Source: Nocardia jiangxiensis NBRC 101359
GTDB taxonomy: Bacteria > Actinomycetota > Actinomycetes > Mycobacteriales > Mycobacteriaceae
Reading direction: 5' to 3'
Assembly (NCBI RefSeq): GCF_000308615.1
Contig: NZ_BAGB01000172.1
Span: 124,001 to 188,000 of the forward strand
DNA: 64,000 nucleotides
Program-made: the position numbers and the translations under genes
Notes under the pieces: generated by a model
What the model was told of the DNA's origin: nothing
The model's input: the letters and a program-made list of their open reading frames with translations, nothing else
Databases searched by the model: none
Shown here: one piece after another, positions 51,794 through 61,032 of the stretch
How positions within the stretch are numbered: position 1 is the stretch's first letter
How the letters are laid out: every line of letters starts with the position of its first letter

Positions 51794-52639
51794 TCAGCGA
51801 TTCGTCCGGCCGAGATCCACCGGCAGCTGGATGCCCGTGACGTGCCTGGCCTCGTTCGAGGCCAGCCAGGCGATCGCCGCGGCGATGTCCTCGACCTGAC
51901 TGACCTGATCGGGCAGCGTGGGCAAGAAGTGCGCGCCCAGGGCCGGATCGGCCTCGATGATCGAACGCATCCCGGGAGCCAGATCCGTGTCGACGCCGTG
52001 CGGGTGCACCGTGTTCACCCGGATCCGGTACTCACCCAGCTCGTTGGCCAGCGACTTGGCCAGCCCGGTCACACCGTGCTTGGCCGCGACGTAATCGGCG
52101 ATCAACGGCAGACCCCGAAGTCCGGCAACCGAACTGGTGAAGATGATCGCACCGCCCTGAGCCTGTTCGATCATGATCGGGATGGCGGCCTTGGCGGTGT
52201 GGAACGCGCCGGTGAGGTTGATGTCGAGGGTGGCCTGCCAGTGCTCGGCATCGATCTCCCACGCCCGGCCCGATGTCGTCATGCCGGCGTTGGCGACGAC
52301 CACATCCAGGCGTCCCAGCTCCGCGACGCTGGCGTCCAGCGCCTGCTCGAGCCCCTCGTAGTCGCGGGTGTCGACCTTGTGCGTCAGGATCTTTCGACCT
52401 TGCTTCTCGACCAGGCGCGCGGTCTCGGCCAGATCCTCCTCGGTCGCACCCGGATACACCGTGGTCGGCAGGTCCTCGCAGATGTCGAGCGCGATGATGT
52501 CCGCGCCCTCCGCGGCGAACCGCACGGCCTCGGCACGGCCCTGTCCCCGGGCCGCGCCGGTGATGAAGACGACCTTGCCCTGGAAGCGCCGGGCCTCCGG
52601 ATGGGCGGGCAGCGGCGCTTCGGGAATCGCGCTGGTCAT
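51794..52639 (-). CDS. Mycofactocin-coupled SDR family oxidoreductase
   Basis: A 281-residue SDR: TGAARGQG (28-35), ALDICEDLPTTVYPGATEED, and VAAK with the catalytic Tyr. The insertion after strand 2, rich in Tyr/Pro/Asp-Leu and ending RLVEKQGRK, is the mark of SDRs that keep NAD bound and pass electrons to mycofactocin. It would oxidise an alcohol to a ketone. The ATG at 52639 follows GGGAGAAC. First gene of a two-SDR operon, divergent from the MHS carrier gene. Confidence 0.88.
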   Translation of the reverse strand: MTSAIPEAPLPAHPEARRFQGKVVFITGAARGQGRAEAVRFAAEGADIIALDICEDLPTTVYPGATEEDLAETARLVEKQGRKILTHKVDTRDYEGLEQALDASVAELGRLDVVVANAGMTTSGRAWEIDAEHWQATLDINLTGAFHTAKAAIPIMIEQAQGGAIIFTSSVAGLRGLPLIADYVAAKHGVTGLAKSLANELGEYRIRVNTVHPHGVDTDLAPGMRSIIEADPALGAHFLPTLPDQVSQVEDIAAAIAWLASNEARHVTGIQLPVDLGRTNR

Positions 52640-52703
52640 CAGTTCTCCCGTCGTAGTGGAACACGGTGGCGCACCTTCGAAGTCCTGGCCACCAACCTTG
52701 CTA

Positions 52704-52715
52704 AGAGTGGACTCT
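52704..52715. promoter_or_regulatory. Candidate operator in the SDR/MHS divergent promoter
   Basis: AGAGT-GG-ACTCT, a perfect 5-bp inverted repeat within TAAGAGTGGACTCTATA. A related TTAAGACACTTGACTCTAA lies before the SDR gene at 49444. Confidence 0.35.
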
Positions 52716-52845
52716 ATACACAAAGCTAGAGCATAAAGGCGCTTCATCAATACCCATATGCGAAAAATTGGTACACTTATTCCTGCTTCCACCCGCTCGA
52801 ACGAGCTGCGCTGCACCGGTTCACGCAGACAGGCCGGAGACATCG

Positions 52846-54177
52846 ATGTCCGAAACCCTTCCCACCTCCCCTGCGATCACACAGATCGCCGCCGCAGGCC
52901 AGAGGCCCCGGCAGGTCGCCATCGCTGGGCTGCTCGGCACATTCATCGAGTTCTACGACTTCACCTCCTACGGTTTCCTGGTCGTCTATCTCGCGCCGCT
53001 GTTCTTCCCCGCGCGCAACCCGACCACCGGAATCCTCGCCACGCTGGGCGTTTTCGGAGCCGGATATCTGGCAAGACCGTTGGGCGCGTTGTTCTTCGGC
53101 CGCCTAGGCGACCGGCGCGGACGCCGCTTCGCACTGCTGGCGACCATCATCGGAATGGGTACCGCGACAACGGTTCTGGGGGTGCTGCCCACCTACGCCA
53201 CCATCGGCGTCACCGCGCCGATCGCGTTGACCCTGGTCCGGATGGTGCAGGGCTTCTGCGCGGGCGGCGAGATCAGCGGGGCGTCGACCTTCGTCGCCGA
53301 ATCCGACGGCGGACGCAATCGCGGCAGGTTGCAGGCCCTGATTCCGCTCGGCTCCAGCCTCGGCGTCGCCATCGCACCCGCGGTGGTCGGGCTCGCGGTC
53401 GTCCTGGTGGGCACCCACACGATGGGCACCTGGGGATGGCGGCTGCCGCTGCTGCTGTCCGCGGTGATGACGCTGCTCGTGGTGATCTACCGGGTCCGGA
53501 TCGATGACTCCACCGAATTCCGCTCCATCGCGGAGGCCGAGACGATCGAACGCTCGCCGGTGCGCGTCGCGATCCTGGGCCACTGGCGGATGATCCTGGC
53601 CACCGCGGCGCTGAACCTGGTCGGCACGATGATCCTGGGCGTGCTGGTCAACTACATGAGCGTCTACCTGATCACGGTGCTACACCTCCCGGCCAAGACC
53701 GTGTACTGGCTCTCCGCGATCTGCCTGCTGCTGGGCTCGTCGACCTTCCTGGCCGGTGGCTGGCTGACCGACCGATTCGGCAGGCGCGCAACGGCATTCG
53801 TCGGCTGGGCACTGTGCGCCGCACTGATCTTCCCGGTGCTGTACGGGATGGCCGCGATCGGCTCCGGCGGAGTCTGGGCGCTGCTGGGCGTCGGTGTGCT
53901 GTACGTGCTGGCACTGACCTTCAGTTATCTGCCCATGCCCGCGATCTTCGTGACGATGTCCCAGAGCTTCCCGACGCAGGTGCGATTCACCTGTACCTCA
54001 CTCGGCTACAACATCGGCGCGGTCCTCGGCGGCGGCGTGACCCCGTATCTGGCGGCCCAGCTCAGCGATTCCTTCGGCACCAGAGCGGCCGGTTGGCTCG
54101 CGGTCGCCGCGGCCATCGTCGGCATCCTGGTCATGGCCCGACTCACGACCAAATCCGGTAAGGCACAACAGGTCTGA
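52846..54177 (+). CDS. MFS transporter, metabolite:H+ symporter (MHS) type
   Basis: A 443-residue 12-helix carrier. GTFIEFYDFTSYGFLVVYLAP and LGDRRGRRFALL are the conserved helix 1 and loop 2-3 segments of the MHS group (alpha-ketoglutarate, proline/betaine, shikimate and aromatic-acid symporters). It probably imports the organic acid degraded by the surrounding genes. The ATG at 52846 follows GGAGACATCG. Divergent from the mycofactocin-type SDR operon. Confidence 0.9.
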   Translation: MSETLPTSPAITQIAAAGQRPRQVAIAGLLGTFIEFYDFTSYGFLVVYLAPLFFPARNPTTGILATLGVFGAGYLARPLGALFFGRLGDRRGRRFALLATIIGMGTATTVLGVLPTYATIGVTAPIALTLVRMVQGFCAGGEISGASTFVAESDGGRNRGRLQALIPLGSSLGVAIAPAVVGLAVVLVGTHTMGTWGWRLPLLLSAVMTLLVVIYRVRIDDSTEFRSIAEAETIERSPVRVAILGHWRMILATAALNLVGTMILGVLVNYMSVYLITVLHLPAKTVYWLSAICLLLGSSTFLAGGWLTDRFGRRATAFVGWALCAALIFPVLYGMAAIGSGGVWALLGVGVLYVLALTFSYLPMPAIFVTMSQSFPTQVRFTCTSLGYNIGAVLGGGVTPYLAAQLSDSFGTRAAGWLAVAAAIVGILVMARLTTKSGKAQQV

Positions 54178-54185
54178 GGCCGACA

Positions 54186-54220
54186 CTCGTGCCCGCGGCA
54201 TCGGCCGCCGCGGGCACGAG
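54186..54220. terminator. Bidirectional hairpin between MHS carrier and SDR genes
   Basis: CTCGTGCCCGCGGC pairs perfectly with GCCGCGGGCACGAG (14 bp) around a 7-base loop, between converging genes. Confidence 0.75.
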
Positions 54221-54223
54221 CAC

Positions 54224-55012
54224 TCAGTCGAGCGTCTCATCGGGATCGGCCGGGGGCTCCCGGTACGGTCCGGCGAGATGACCCCCGTCGACCGTGAATT
54301 GCGCTCCGGTGCAATAGGATGCCTCGTCCGAAGCGAGGAACAACGCCATCGCCGCGATCTCCTGCGGCTCCCCCATCCGGCCCAGCGGCTGGCGACCTAC
54401 TGTGCGCTGCAACCGTGCGATCCGCGCCGGGCCCACCGTCTGCACGAGCGGGGTGGAGATGATCCCGGGATGAATGGAATTCACCCGGATTCCCAACGGC
54501 CCCAGATCGATTGCGATCGAGCGGGTCAGCCCGGTCAGGGCGTGCTTGGACGCCACATAGCTGGCCATCGAGCCGACTCCGGCCAAACCGTCGATCGATG
54601 ACACGTTGATCACCGAGGCGCCGTGCCCCAACTCGAGCAACGGCAGCATCGCGCGAATCCCGTAGAACGCGCCGTGCACGTTGACATCGAACAACCGCAG
54701 ATGTGCGGCCAGGTCGATCTCGTCGAACCGGGCCGGCCGGGGTGGGGCGATCCCGGCATTGTTGACCAGAATATCCAAGCGGCCGAACGACTCTCGCACG
54801 AACGCCGCCGCCTGCTCCCAGTCCGCAGGCGCGGAGACGTCCAGATGGAGGTACTCCCCGCCCACCGCACGCGCGGTCTCCCTGCCCGGATCGTCCAGGA
54901 TGTCGGCCACGACCACGCGAGCGCCCTCGGCGGCGAACAGTTCGGCCTCGCTCGCCCCCTGCCCTCGCGCGGCCCCGGTGATCAGTGCCACCTTGTCGGC
55001 AAGTCTATTCAT
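54224..55012 (-). CDS. SDR family oxidoreductase (glucose/hydroxysteroid dehydrogenase-like)
   Basis: A 262-residue classical SDR: TGAARGQG (13-20), VVADILDDPG (acidic, NAD-type), NNAGIAPP, NVSSIDG, YVASK and a terminal CTGAQFTVDGGH. It resembles SDRs such as 3-alpha-(or 20-beta)-hydroxysteroid dehydrogenases. Monocistronic: terminators lie on both sides. Confidence 0.88.
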   Translation of the reverse strand: MNRLADKVALITGAARGQGASEAELFAAEGARVVVADILDDPGRETARAVGGEYLHLDVSAPADWEQAAAFVRESFGRLDILVNNAGIAPPRPARFDEIDLAAHLRLFDVNVHGAFYGIRAMLPLLELGHGASVINVSSIDGLAGVGSMASYVASKHALTGLTRSIAIDLGPLGIRVNSIHPGIISTPLVQTVGPARIARLQRTVGRQPLGRMGEPQEIAAMALFLASDEASYCTGAQFTVDGGHLAGPYREPPADPDETLD

Positions 55013-55066
55013 CTCACTCCAGTCCCTCCCGCGGCACGAGCCGCGAGCGTGCCGTCGAACGACGAA

Positions 55067-55089
55067 AACCGCCCTCGCAGAGGGCGGTT
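55067..55089 (-). terminator. Intrinsic terminator of the BVMO/cyclase operon
   Basis: On the minus strand AACCGCCCTC pairs with GAGGGCGGTT around TGC (10 bp), followed by TTTTCG. It begins 18 bases after the cyclase-family stop. The best classical terminator in the window. Confidence 0.8.
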
Positions 55090-55107
55090 CACGTACTCAG
55101 TTGGTGT

Positions 55108-56043
55108 TCACTTCAGGGCGATGGGTGTAATCGGAGAACCGACCGCGCCCGTCACCTTCAGACCCGTGGCGTTGAGCATGAATTCCCACACGCCGTCCTG
55201 CTCGCAGTCGGCGGCCAGTTCCTCGAAGTTGAACATCTCGCCCAGGGTCAGGCCCATATCGCGGATGACGACCTGGTGGAACGGGATGACCGAGCCCTCG
55301 ATCGGGCACGGCCACGCCTCGCCGGTGGAGTTGTCCACGGCCAGCGCCGCGACCTCGCGCTCGTGCAGCCAGCGGCACATGTCCAGGTACGGGCCGGGGT
55401 TGTTACCGAGGAACCGCTCCCGGTCGCCCTCGAGGAACCACTTGTAGGTGCCGGTGCGCAGACATACGATATCGCCGGATTCGACGCGCACGCCCTGGCG
55501 TTCCTCGGCGGCGAGCACGTCAGCCTCGGTGATCTCGTACGAATCCTCCAGGCGGTCGACGCCTTTCACGGCAGCGATGTCCAGCAGCACGCCACGCGAG
55601 ATCAGCCTGTCCACGACCTGGGGGAAGTCGTTGCGGGCGGCGCCGGCGAAGTTGTTCACCGCGGCGGAGGGCATGTTGTTGTAGAACTTGTGGCCGTAGC
55701 CGACATGGGCCAGGCCGTCCCACTGGGTCGCGGACTGCAGACCGGTGATGATCATGTCGTCGGCCGAGATCTGGCCGTCGGCCACCATCGCGGTGTCCGA
55801 GGGCAGCAGCGTCATGACGTGGATCGGGTTGTTGCGGAATCCACCGGCCTTGAACGGGCCGTCGCTGCCGAACGCCATACCCAGATCGAACGCCTTACCG
55901 GTGCGGACGAGCTTCGCCGCCGCGACACGCTTTTCCGGCGTCACGAAGTTGAGCGTGCCGACCTGGTCGTCATCGCCCCAGCGGCCCCAGTTGCTGAGTT
56001 CCTTGCCGAGTTCGTGATGCGGCCAGATCTTGTCGTCACTCAT
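55108..56043 (-). CDS. Cyclase family protein (kynurenine formamidase fold)
   Basis: A 311-residue hydrolase-like protein. ATQWDGLAHVGYG corresponds to the HxGTHxDxxxH metal motif of the family, with the first histidines replaced as in one large subfamily, and VAALAVDNSTGEAWP to its second region. Family members hydrolyse amides, esters or lactones. After a Baeyer-Villiger enzyme, lactone opening is a plausible role. It overlaps the SDR gene upstream by 8 bases. Confidence 0.83.
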   Translation of the reverse strand: MSDDKIWPHHELGKELSNWGRWGDDDQVGTLNFVTPEKRVAAAKLVRTGKAFDLGMAFGSDGPFKAGGFRNNPIHVMTLLPSDTAMVADGQISADDMIITGLQSATQWDGLAHVGYGHKFYNNMPSAAVNNFAGAARNDFPQVVDRLISRGVLLDIAAVKGVDRLEDSYEITEADVLAAEERQGVRVESGDIVCLRTGTYKWFLEGDRERFLGNNPGPYLDMCRWLHEREVAALAVDNSTGEAWPCPIEGSVIPFHQVVIRDMGLTLGEMFNFEELAADCEQDGVWEFMLNATGLKVTGAVGSPITPIALK

Positions 56044-56992
56044 TGTTCTCTCCTGCTCGATGTGCCATGTAGTGCCCCACGCAATCCAGCAGGCTGGTGG
56101 GGACGTAGAACCCGGAGCGGTCCTTGATACGATCCAAATTCGCGACGACGTCCTCGACGGTCGCGGAATACGGGTCGGGAGGCAGATATCCGTCGGTCAC
56201 GCCGACGAACAGATGGGCAAAACGCCCACCGCCGGCGAGATACGCCTCCCCGCTGACATCGCATACCTCGTTCGCGAGATATCCGACCATGGGGGCCACC
56301 AATTCCGGATCCATGATGTCCGTGGTATTGCGGCCCTCTTCGCGCAGCGTATCCATGCCCTCGGATTCGCCGCCCGCCATTCTCGTCATCGCATTCGGCA
56401 GGATGACATTGATCTTGATGTCCTTGTCACCCGCCGATTGCGTCATACTGCGCGCCATGCCCAGCACGGCCGATTTGGCCGTGGCGTAGGCCAGGTTGTC
56501 CGGCAGGCCGAACATACCGATGGAGCTGGTGATCACGATGCGGCCGTAATTCTGCTCGAGCATGTGCGGCCACGCGGCGCGAATCGTATTGAACGCGCCC
56601 TTGACGTGCACCGAGAGCAGGCTCTCCATGATGTCCACGTCGATTTCGGGCAGTCCGGCGAACCGCACGTTCCCGGCATTGTTGACCACCACATCGATGC
56701 GCCCGAAATGCTCGAGCGCCGCCTCGACCGGCGCACTGCCACCGGCGACGGTCGAGATGTCACTGGTATCGGCGATCGCGGTGCCACCGGCCTCGTTGAT
56801 CTCCGTGGCGACCAGCTGCGCGGGTCTGCTGTCCGCGCCGGACCCGTCCATGGCCCCACCCAGGTCGTTCACGACGACCTTCGCACCGAGTTGACCGAGC
56901 AGCTTGGCGTAGGCCCGCCCGATCCCCCGGCCCGCGCCGGTCACGATCGCGACGCGATCGTCGAATCTGTATTTCTCCACTGTCTTCGTCAC
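56036..56992 (-). CDS. SDR family oxidoreductase, multifunctional-enzyme type 2-like
   Basis: A 318-residue SDR: TGAGRGIG (18-25), then VVVNDLGGAMDGSGADSRPA, the long loop found in peroxisomal-type (R)-3-hydroxyacyl-CoA dehydrogenases, NNAGNV and YATAK. A C-terminal extension past residue 250 is also typical. It may oxidise a 3-hydroxyacyl-CoA or a ring alcohol. Third gene of the VOC-BVMO-SDR-cyclase operon, one base after the BVMO. Confidence 0.87.
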   Translation of the reverse strand: MTKTVEKYRFDDRVAIVTGAGRGIGRAYAKLLGQLGAKVVVNDLGGAMDGSGADSRPAQLVATEINEAGGTAIADTSDISTVAGGSAPVEAALEHFGRIDVVVNNAGNVRFAGLPEIDVDIMESLLSVHVKGAFNTIRAAWPHMLEQNYGRIVITSSIGMFGLPDNLAYATAKSAVLGMARSMTQSAGDKDIKINVILPNAMTRMAGGESEGMDTLREEGRNTTDIMDPELVAPMVGYLANEVCDVSGEAYLAGGGRFAHLFVGVTDGYLPPDPYSATVEDVVANLDRIKDRSGFYVPTSLLDCVGHYMAHRAGENNE

Positions 56993-56993
56993 C

Positions 56994-58592
56994 TCACGCC
57001 AGGAAGCCCTGGTATTTGTTTTCCAGGACCGCGCCGATCATTTCGCGCAGCATCGGCCGACCGGCGGGATTCAACAGGAAAGCCTTGGGCTTTCCGGCGA
57101 TATTTGCGCCGTAGAAATAGCTGTGCTCACCGAACGAGGAATATGCGGCCATCTCCGCGACCATCCGATTCCACTTGTCCTCGACATCCTCGGGGACCTC
57201 GATCACCCGATAATCCCGTTCCCGTGAGTACTGGATCAGATCGTCGATGAATTCGACCTGGTCGCCGCCGTAGCGCGGGTTGTTTCCGGCTGCGCCGTGC
57301 GGACCCGCGGGGAAGAAGAAGTTCGGGAAACCATGCGCCATGACACCGGCGAAGGTGTGCGGGCCATCGGACCAGTAATCCTCCAGGGCCAGGCCGTTGC
57401 GACCGCGGATACCCATCCGGTTCAACGCACCGGTGCCGAAGTCGAATCCGGACGCCCAGACGATGATGTCGAATTCGCGCAGGCCCTCCGAGGTCTCGAT
57501 ACCCGTTTCGGTCACCCGGGTGATCGGCGTCTCGCGCAGATCGACCAGCGAAACCTTCGGATCGTTGTAGACCTCGAAATAGTTGGTCACGAACGGCGGG
57601 CGCTTTCCGGCCCACCCGTGATCGCGCGGAATCAGCTTCTCGGCGGTCGCGGGATCCTTCACGATGCCGCGGATCTTCTCGGCCATGAACTTGCACCAGT
57701 CGGCATTGGCCGCCGGGTCGGTCATCATGTCCCCGTAGTGGCTGATCACCTTCGAGAATCCGGGGCTGACCCACATCTTCTCGTAGAATTCGCGGCGCTG
57801 TTCCTCGGTGGCATCGAAGGTTTTCTCTTCCCGCAACTGATGCAGGAACCCGCTCACGGACTCATTCAGGGTTTCGCGCATCTGCTCGAAGCCGGCCTTG
57901 AGCTCGAGCTGCTGCTCGGCGGTGATCGGCTCGTTGCCCAGCGGCGTGCACCAGTTGGGCGAGCGCTGATACACCGTCAGCGAGGCAATCTCACCGGCCA
58001 CGGCCGGAATCACCTGCACGCCACTGGATCCGGTGCCGATCACGGCCACGCGCTTGCCCCGGAAGTCGACCGGCTCGTCCGGCCACAGGCCGGTGTGGTG
58101 CGCGATGCCCTTGAAATCCGTGCGGCCGGGCACGTCCGGGAAGACCGGAATCGACAGCACGCCGGTGGCCGCGATCAGGAAGTGCGTCCGCAGCTCGGTC
58201 CCGTCACCGGCCTTGACCAGCCACGTCGCTGACGGCTCGTCGTAGACCGCGGAGGTCACCCGCGCGCCGAACGTGATGTACGGCCGCAGCCCCATCTTGT
58301 CGACCGCGTAGTTGAAGTAGCGCTCGTTCTCGGGCTGGCCCGCGAACCGTTCCTGCCACTCCCAGCCCTCGAACAATTCCTTCGAGTCCAGGTAACCATA
58401 GGTGTAGCTCTCCGAGTCCAGGCGCGCGCCCGGGTACCGGTTCCAGAACCACACGCCGCCGACGCCGTCTCCGGCCTCCAGCAGTCGCGCGGAGAATCCC
58501 GCCTTCAGTGCGCGGTGCAGCTGTTCGATGCCCGTAACACCGGCCCCCACCACCAACACATCAACGTCGATGTCCTTGGCAGCTTCTGTCAT
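56994..58592 (-). CDS. Flavin-containing Baeyer-Villiger monooxygenase (cyclohexanone/phenylacetone monooxygenase-like)
   Basis: A 532-residue FAD/NADPH monooxygenase. GAGVTG (16-21) is the FAD loop, GTGSSG (186-191) the NADPH loop, and FKGIAHHTGLWP (160-171) the Baeyer-Villiger fingerprint FxGxxxHxxxW. RYPGARLDSESYTYGY is typical of the cyclohexanone monooxygenase subgroup. It should insert oxygen next to a ketone, converting a cyclic ketone to a lactone. Its start overlaps the VOC gene stop by 4 bases. Confidence 0.9.
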   Translation of the reverse strand: MTEAAKDIDVDVLVVGAGVTGIEQLHRALKAGFSARLLEAGDGVGGVWFWNRYPGARLDSESYTYGYLDSKELFEGWEWQERFAGQPENERYFNYAVDKMGLRPYITFGARVTSAVYDEPSATWLVKAGDGTELRTHFLIAATGVLSIPVFPDVPGRTDFKGIAHHTGLWPDEPVDFRGKRVAVIGTGSSGVQVIPAVAGEIASLTVYQRSPNWCTPLGNEPITAEQQLELKAGFEQMRETLNESVSGFLHQLREEKTFDATEEQRREFYEKMWVSPGFSKVISHYGDMMTDPAANADWCKFMAEKIRGIVKDPATAEKLIPRDHGWAGKRPPFVTNYFEVYNDPKVSLVDLRETPITRVTETGIETSEGLREFDIIVWASGFDFGTGALNRMGIRGRNGLALEDYWSDGPHTFAGVMAHGFPNFFFPAGPHGAAGNNPRYGGDQVEFIDDLIQYSRERDYRVIEVPEDVEDKWNRMVAEMAAYSSFGEHSYFYGANIAGKPKAFLLNPAGRPMLREMIGAVLENKYQGFLA

Positions 58593-59536
58593 TTCGCGCT
58601 CCGGGGGTCGCCGGCGGTCAGCCGGGTGGTGAAGCCCCAGGGGATGCCGAGGCTGGTCTCGGGGTCGGTGACGATCGTGTCGTCGGTCCGCTTGGCGATC
58701 GCGACGCTCTGCGATTCCAGATGCCGGGCGACGCGATCGAGATCGACCACCTTGAAGGTGATCGAGTGGTAGGTGTCGTTCGGCGCGGTGGCGCTCCAGT
58801 CGGCGTGCGCCGCGGTGCCCGCATCCGGGACGGCGTATTCGTAGACGGCGTCGGCGAGGTGCACATACGTGCTGCTCGCACCGAGCACCTCGTTACGGCC
58901 TTCATGAATCACCTTGCCGCCCAGCGCATCCACCACCAGGCGCAGGGCACGCGCGGGCTGATCGGTCAGGATGCTGTGGTGCGAGGCCTGCTCGATGCCC
59001 AGCGGGTCGTCGTCGGAGACCGGCGGCAGCTGCCAGCCCTCCACGAGCCGGTGATCGAGCGGGAACGGAATCTGCGGCAGGAATTCGTACCGCAGTCCGG
59101 CACTCTCGGGGGTGGTGAAGAAGATCGGCATCGGCGAGCCGGGGGCGGTAGGCGGATCGTCGCTGTCGGCGACCTCGTCCTGCTGTCCGACCATCTCGAT
59201 ATTGTGCCGCCGCAGCGACCGGTACGCCGCGACCGCGCCCTCGAGGTACCAGCCCAGGCCCTTCAGGTGCGGCTTGTCGACGGTGGCGTAACGCTGAATC
59301 CCGTTGAGCACGTACAGCTTCGGGTCGATCGTGTCGAACAGGACGTCGTTGATCGGGGTGAACTGCGAATAGTTCGTCGGATAGCCGGGGCTGGCCGGCT
59401 GATCCTTGGTCATCTCGGCCATCGGCCGGGTGGCCCGGCCGAACACCCGCTGGAAGAAGGCGTCGGCCTCGCCGAGGTCGGTCACGTGATGGCTCGGGTG
59501 ATACAGCCGCGTCACGTGGAAATCTTGATCGGACAC
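58589..59536 (-). CDS. VOC (glyoxalase/extradiol dioxygenase fold) family protein
   Basis: A 315-residue protein with two VOC halves: YHPSHHVTDLGEADAFFQRVFG near the N-terminus and ALRLVVDALGGKVIHEGRN later, ending with YHSITFKVVDLDRVARHLE. Histidines at HPSHH and HSITF could bind metal, but the full 2-His-1-Glu set is not obvious to me. The GTG at 59536 follows GGAG. First gene of the operon with BVMO, SDR and cyclase; its function there is unknown. Confidence 0.8.
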   Translation of the reverse strand: MSDQDFHVTRLYHPSHHVTDLGEADAFFQRVFGRATRPMAEMTKDQPASPGYPTNYSQFTPINDVLFDTIDPKLYVLNGIQRYATVDKPHLKGLGWYLEGAVAAYRSLRRHNIEMVGQQDEVADSDDPPTAPGSPMPIFFTTPESAGLRYEFLPQIPFPLDHRLVEGWQLPPVSDDDPLGIEQASHHSILTDQPARALRLVVDALGGKVIHEGRNEVLGASSTYVHLADAVYEYAVPDAGTAAHADWSATAPNDTYHSITFKVVDLDRVARHLESQSVAIAKRTDDTIVTDPETSLGIPWGFTTRLTAGDPRSAK

Positions 59537-59584
59537 AGAATTCTCCAATTCCTCACTGGCGCATGCTGCCGGACAGCCATTGAA

Positions 59585-59603
59585 TGTACCGACCGATAGG
59601 TCG
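59585..59603. promoter_or_regulatory. Candidate operator before the VOC-BVMO operon
   Basis: CGACC-GATA-GGTCG (59590-59603), with TGTACCGA at 59585-59592, 49 bases upstream of the VOC GTG. TGTACCGA differs at one base from the TGTACTGA element repeated before the P450 and CMD genes. Confidence 0.4.
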
Positions 59604-59686
59604 AAACAACCGGATATATGCGCCCACTTCATTTGCGGCACAACCGATGCCGGAATCCGATGCCGGTCCGGCAGCGCGCGCCGCGA

Positions 59687-60925
59687 CTACCAGGTAACCG
59701 GGAGCTCGTAGATGCCGTAGGCCTGCGAGTCCTCCTTGAACTTCAGATCCTTGACATCCGCCGCCAGCGCCAGGGTCGGAATCCGCCGGAACAGCGTGCC
59801 GAACACGACGTGCATCTCGATCCGCGCCAACTGCTGCCCGACGCACTGGTGCGCGCCCCAGCCGAACGCGTGATGATGTGCCGCGGGACGAGTCAGGTCG
59901 AGCACACCCGGCTGCGGGAACGCCTCGGGATCCCAGTTCGCCGCCGGCAACGAGGCGATGATGCCCTCGCCGGCCTTGACACTCTCGCCACCGAACTCGA
60001 AATCCTCCGCGACCGCGCGCCGCGCCAGCAGATGCGGCAGGGTCAGATACCGCAGCAGCTCCTCGACCGCGTTGACCACGAACTTCGGATACTCGGAGTT
60101 CTCCCGCAACTGGGCGAGCTTGTCCGGATGCTGCAGCAGCAGCGCGGTGCCGAGGGTGATCATGTTCGCGCTGGTGTCATGCCCGGCGACGAGCAGGATG
60201 AAGCCCAGCGGCGCGGCCTCCTCCATGCTGAGCACGCCCTCCTTGACGCGCGCGCCCAGGTCCGAGAGCACATCCTCGTCCGGCTCGTCCATCTTCTTCT
60301 CGATGAGCTCGGCGATGTACTTGCGCAGCGTGGCGTTGGTGGCGGCGGCCTCCTCCGGAGTCTTGTTCACCGCGTTGACCACACCGGCGTGCTCCTGGAA
60401 GAAGTCGTGGTCCTCGTAGGGCACGCCGAGCAGCGCGCAGATCATCAACGACGGCAGCGGCAGCGACAGCGCTTCGTTCAGATCGACCGGCTTGGGACCG
60501 GCCAGCATCTTGTCGATCAGGTCGTCGGTGATCTTCTGGATCTCCGGGCGCAGCTTCTCCATCCGGTGCCGGGTGAACGAGCTGGTCAGCATCCGCCGCC
60601 AGCGCGCATGCTCGGTGCCGTCGGTGTTGTTGATCGAAGGCTGCATCTCGTTGGCATGCGCCTTCATCGCCTCGGTTGTGTGCGGATAGCCGGGCTTCCA
60701 GATGCCGGCGCTCAGGCGCGGATCGGTCAGCAGCTTGCGCTGGGCGGCGTGGCTGGTGATCAGCCACGGCGTAGTGCCGTCCCAGATCCGCACGCGCCGG
60801 ATCTCTTTGCCGTCCTGGGCCACCTCGAGCAGTCCCGGCGGCGGCTCGAACGGCCGTTCCTTGGATCTGGGCGCGGGGAAGTCGGGAATCGCGGCCTCGG
60901 TCGCGGTTTCGGTCATTTTCATCAC
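59687..60925 (-). CDS. Cytochrome P450
   Basis: A 412-residue soluble bacterial P450. LLVAGHDTSAN is the I-helix oxygen-activation motif, EELLR the K-helix ExxR, and FGWGAHQCVGQQLARIE the heme loop with Cys361 as axial ligand. The sequence type (short, no membrane anchor) is class I, needing ferredoxin and reductase, which are not adjacent. It probably hydroxylates the ring substrate handled by the nearby SDRs and BVMO. Three TCAGTACA elements precede it. Confidence 0.93.
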   Translation of the reverse strand: MMKMTETATEAAIPDFPAPRSKERPFEPPPGLLEVAQDGKEIRRVRIWDGTTPWLITSHAAQRKLLTDPRLSAGIWKPGYPHTTEAMKAHANEMQPSINNTDGTEHARWRRMLTSSFTRHRMEKLRPEIQKITDDLIDKMLAGPKPVDLNEALSLPLPSLMICALLGVPYEDHDFFQEHAGVVNAVNKTPEEAAATNATLRKYIAELIEKKMDEPDEDVLSDLGARVKEGVLSMEEAAPLGFILLVAGHDTSANMITLGTALLLQHPDKLAQLRENSEYPKFVVNAVEELLRYLTLPHLLARRAVAEDFEFGGESVKAGEGIIASLPAANWDPEAFPQPGVLDLTRPAAHHHAFGWGAHQCVGQQLARIEMHVVFGTLFRRIPTLALAADVKDLKFKEDSQAYGIYELPVTW

Positions 60926-60935
60926 CTCTGCGGGT

Positions 60936-60979
60936 TCAGTACACGATGCAAGAATGTCATATTCAGTACAATCAGTACA
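60936..60979. promoter_or_regulatory. Three TCAGTACA repeats before the P450 gene
   Basis: Identical octamers at 60936, 60963 and 60972, the last two 9 bases apart, in an AT-rich gap upstream of the P450. The same element in inverse orientation precedes the CMD/SDR operon. This looks like a regulator binding array. Confidence 0.5.
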
Positions 60980-61032
60980 ATAATTTCATGATGAGCGACG
61001 GTCGTTTCCGAACTCTGCTCCGATGGAGCGGA

